From Gemmatimonadota bacterium (GTDB lineage: Bacteria; Latescibacterota; UBA2968; UBA8231): 7,661 nt of DNA. The DNA is taken from assembly GCA_026706165.1 (NCBI GenBank), contig JAPOZF010000313.1, positions 1 to 7,661 of the forward strand, written 5' to 3'. Below, piece after piece: positions 6,681 through 7,661 of this stretch. The notes under the pieces were generated by a model. The model made no database searches. It was not told the DNA's origin and worked only from the letters and a program-made list of their open reading frames with translations. Positions within the stretch are counted from its first letter, which is position 1, and every line of letters starts with the position of its first letter. The position numbers and the translations under genes are program-made.

Positions 6681-6709
6681 AATATACGCCCGGCAGGGGC
6701 GATTGACAG
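6681..6709 (-). promoter_or_regulatory. candidate promoter of the xdhC-mocA operon
   Basis: On the - strand, CTGTCA (6709-6704, four of six matches) and TATATT (6686-6681, five of six) are separated by 17 bases, about 45 bases upstream of the xdhC ATG. Its -35 box overlaps the -35 box of the opposite promoter, so the two may compete or share an operator. A 6-base inverted repeat GCCGGG/CCCGGC (6674-6679 and 6689-6694) flanks the -10 box. Confidence 0.45.
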
Positions 6710-6731
6710 CCCCGTACAACCTTTATATAGT
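6703..6731 (+). promoter_or_regulatory. sigma70-type promoter for coxG-coxS
   Basis: A perfect -35 hexamer TTGACA (6703-6708), exactly 17 bases, then TATAGT (6726-6731, five of six matches to TATAAT), in a locally AT-rich patch of otherwise GC-rich DNA. Transcription would begin near 6738, giving a leader of about 65 bases before the coxG TTG. This is the best promoter match I see in the window. Confidence 0.7.
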
Positions 6732-6803
6732 TGCCCCCCTTTCAGCAGCCCCCCTGCGCCGTCGAGGCCGGTCCCGGCGGCGCTTCCAAAAGCGAGAAAC
6801 GGA

Positions 6804-7238
6804 TTGCGTTTCGAAGGCAGCCACAAGCTTCAGACCGACGCCGAATCGGTCTGGAACCTGCTCAACGATCCCGAGGTGCTGGGCCGCTGCACCCCGGGAG
6901 TCCAGAAGCTGGTCCCGATGGAGGGAGAGAAGTACGAGGCGGTCTTCGACATCAAGCTCGGCCCCATCAACAGCGGTTTCGAAGGCACCATCGAGGTCAC
7001 CGACAAGCTGCCCCCGGAGAGCTACCGCCTCGTCGTCGACGTCGACGGCAGGATCGGCTCAGTGGTTGCCGAGGGAACTTTCCAGATCAGGCCGGACGGC
7101 GACGCCGCCCTCGTTTCGTTCGTGGGGAAAGGCAGCATGACCGGCGTCCTCGCGCGCCTGGGACAGCGCGTCATGTCCGGTGTCGCGAGGTTGTTCACGG
7201 CGCAGTTCTTCCAGGCTCTCGAAAAGGAAATTACCTGA
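6804..7238 (+). CDS. coxG: CoxG-like SRPBCC-domain protein
   Basis: A 144-residue protein forming one SRPBCC (START/Bet v1-like) domain of the carbon monoxide dehydrogenase subunit G family. Typical family pattern: 'RFEGSHKL' at the N terminus, '[20 protein letters not shown]' (16-35), '[17 protein letters not shown]' (49-65), then a C-terminal helix '[14 protein letters not shown]' (130-143). CoxG is thought to recruit or anchor CO dehydrogenase to the membrane, and homologues accompany many molybdenum hydroxylase operons. The start is inferred as TTG at 6804: it precedes the conserved RFEG by one residue, and the only in-frame ATGs (6546, 6663) lie upstream of or within the promoter and would add an unlikely proline-rich leader. 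The ribosome-binding site is weak (GAGAAACGGA just upstream). The following coxS-like gene begins 49 bases after the stop on the same strand. Confidence 0.82.
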   Translation: MRFEGSHKLQTDAESVWNLLNDPEVLGRCTPGVQKLVPMEGEKYEAVFDIKLGPINSGFEGTIEVTDKLPPESYRLVVDVDGRIGSVVAEGTFQIRPDGDAALVSFVGKGSMTGVLARLGQRVMSGVARLFTAQFFQALEKEIT

Positions 7239-7274
7239 TACTCACACCGCTCCGGGACTGTCCGGGGCGCCGAC

Positions 7275-7280
7275 AGGAGG
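7275..7280 (+). promoter_or_regulatory. ribosome-binding site of the coxS-like gene
   Basis: AGGAGG, a perfect core Shine-Dalgarno sequence, lies seven bases before the ATG at 7288. It fixes this start against a longer in-frame reading from 7180 that would run through the end of coxG. Confidence 0.8.
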
Positions 7281-7287
7281 TTCACCT

Positions 7288-7653
7288 ATGGGGATACCTA
7301 TCGAGGTAACCGTAAACGGGCAGACCCACCAGCACGAGGTCGAACCGCGCACCCTGCTCGTCAGCTACCTGCGCGAGACCCTGGGGCTCACCGGGACTCA
7401 CGTCGGCTGCGACACGAGCAGCTGCGGGGCCTGCACCATCATCGTCGACGACCAGGCGGTGAAGTCCTGCACCATGCTCGCCGCCCAGGCGGACGGGCGC
7501 GAGGTCACGACGATCGAAGGGCTCGCCAGCGACGGCGAGCTGCACCCGATCCAGCAGGGGTTCCGCGAGGAGCACGGCCTGCAGTGCGGCTTCTGCACCC
7601 CCGGCAGCTTGGTTCAATCTATAGGCAACTCAAACAAGCGTTTACCGACGTAG
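7288..7653 (+). CDS. coxS: CoxS-like [2Fe-2S] small subunit of a molybdenum hydroxylase (3' part replaced at a junction)
   Basis: The N-terminal 106 residues match the iron-sulfur subunit of CO dehydrogenase/xanthine dehydrogenase-type enzymes, which passes electrons from the molybdenum site to the FAD subunit. The plant-type ferredoxin cluster ligands are C41, C46, C49 and C61 ('[11 protein letters not shown]', 40-50), followed by 'VKSCTM' and 'TTIEGLA'. The second, helical [2Fe-2S] domain starts normally with C100 and C103 in '[10 protein letters not shown]' (97-106). Then homology stops: the expected continuation of roughly 50 residues, including the C-R-C-T-G-Y cysteines, is absent, and a stop comes after 15 unrelated residues. 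Family length is about 150-165 residues; this frame gives 121. Only 7288-7605 should be read as coxS. The wording of the motifs is close to CoxS, but nicotine, isoquinoline or aldehyde-oxidising relatives are not excluded without the large subunit. Confidence 0.85.
   Translation: MGIPIEVTVNGQTHQHEVEPRTLLVSYLRETLGLTGTHVGCDTSSCGACTIIVDDQAVKSCTMLAAQADGREVTTIEGLASDGELHPIQQGFREEHGLQCGFCTPGSLVQSIGNSNKRLPT
7603..7610. other. probable chimeric junction
   Basis: CoxS coding ends after the glycine codon at 7603-7605, and ABC-exporter coding begins at about 7608. Base composition and reading frame both change here. Bases 7606-7610 (AGCTT) contain an AluI site and resemble a HindIII half-site, but no full HindIII site is present. 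Confidence 0.6.
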
Positions 7654-7661
7654 AGGCGATG
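7608..7661 (+). pseudogene. fragment of an ATM1/HMT1-type ABC exporter, probably foreign sequence joined here
   Basis: Read in the frame starting at 7608, the tail encodes 18 residues, [18 protein letters not shown], open to the window edge. This closely resembles the conserved segment at the end of the transmembrane domain of ATM1/ABCB7-type ABC exporters (pattern F-L-G-x-x-Y-R-E-I/L-K/R-Q-x-L-x-D-M/V-E-x-M-F). It is a different frame from coxS and has lower GC (24 of 53 bases for 7609-7661, against 39 of 53 in the 53 bases before). There is no start codon or upstream part of the gene, so it is an internal piece. Identification rests on a short match recalled from the family. Confidence 0.6.

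Noticed and set aside
6546..6803. Longer coxG beginning at an upstream ATG (6546 or 6663)
   Set aside because: It would read through the promoter and the divergent xdhC start, and adds proline-rich residues not seen in the CoxG family.
7180..7287. Longer coxS beginning at an ATG inside coxG
   Set aside because: The strong AGGAGG at 7275-7280 and the family's usual N terminus both support 7288; the extra residues are basic and unlike the family.
1..7661. CRISPR arrays, tRNA or rRNA genes, insertion sequences
   Set aside because: I saw no regularly spaced repeats, no tRNA-like cloverleaf or rRNA signature, and no transposase or terminal inverted repeats; intergenic gaps are all under 170 bases.

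Overview
The window is a GC-rich bacterial segment with eight intact or nearly intact genes, one gene cut short by a sequence junction, and a scrap of a foreign gene at the far right. Dense coding, very high GC at third codon positions, some TTG starts and sigma70-type promoter hexamers suggest an uncultured high-GC bacterium. Nothing here fixes the phylum. Phytanoyl-CoA dioxygenase-like genes next to Gfo/Idh/MocA oxidoreductases and CO-dehydrogenase-like genes are common in environmental and symbiont genomes, but that is inference.

Left half (35-3980, + strand): a four-gene cluster of a PhyH-type Fe(II)/2-oxoglutarate oxygenase, a Gfo/Idh/MocA NAD(P)-dependent dehydrogenase, a second PhyH-type oxygenase and an Ldh2-type 2-hydroxyacid dehydrogenase. 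The last three are tightly packed (4-base overlap, then a 4-base gap). The chemistry (two hydroxylations, a sugar- or polyol-type oxidation, a hydroxyacid oxidation) suggests a small-molecule catabolic or tailoring pathway whose substrate cannot be read from the sequence. The second oxygenase carries an N-terminal extension resembling a ribbon-helix-helix/antitoxin-like helical segment.

Middle and right (6636 down to 4033, - strand): xdhC-like gene, then a MocA-type molybdopterin cytidylyltransferase, then a stand-alone 5'-3' exonuclease of the FEN/Pol I N-terminal family, convergent with the left cluster. Divergent from xdhC, on the + strand, are a CoxG-like SRPBCC gene (TTG start) and a CoxS-like [2Fe-2S] subunit gene. 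XdhC, MocA, CoxG and CoxS together indicate assembly and maturation of a molybdenum hydroxylase of the xanthine dehydrogenase/CO dehydrogenase superfamily. The catalytic and FAD subunit genes are not in the window. The 167-base divergent intergenic region holds a well-formed + strand promoter (TTGACA, 17-base spacer, TATAGT) overlapped by a plausible - strand promoter.

Edges: the left edge begins with a BamHI site. At the right, CoxS homology stops abruptly at about 7605, inside its second iron-sulfur motif. The remaining ~54 bases are much less GC-rich and read, in another frame, as part of an ATM1-type ABC exporter. I regard this as a chimeric join (cloning, amplification or assembly) rather than a natural gene end.
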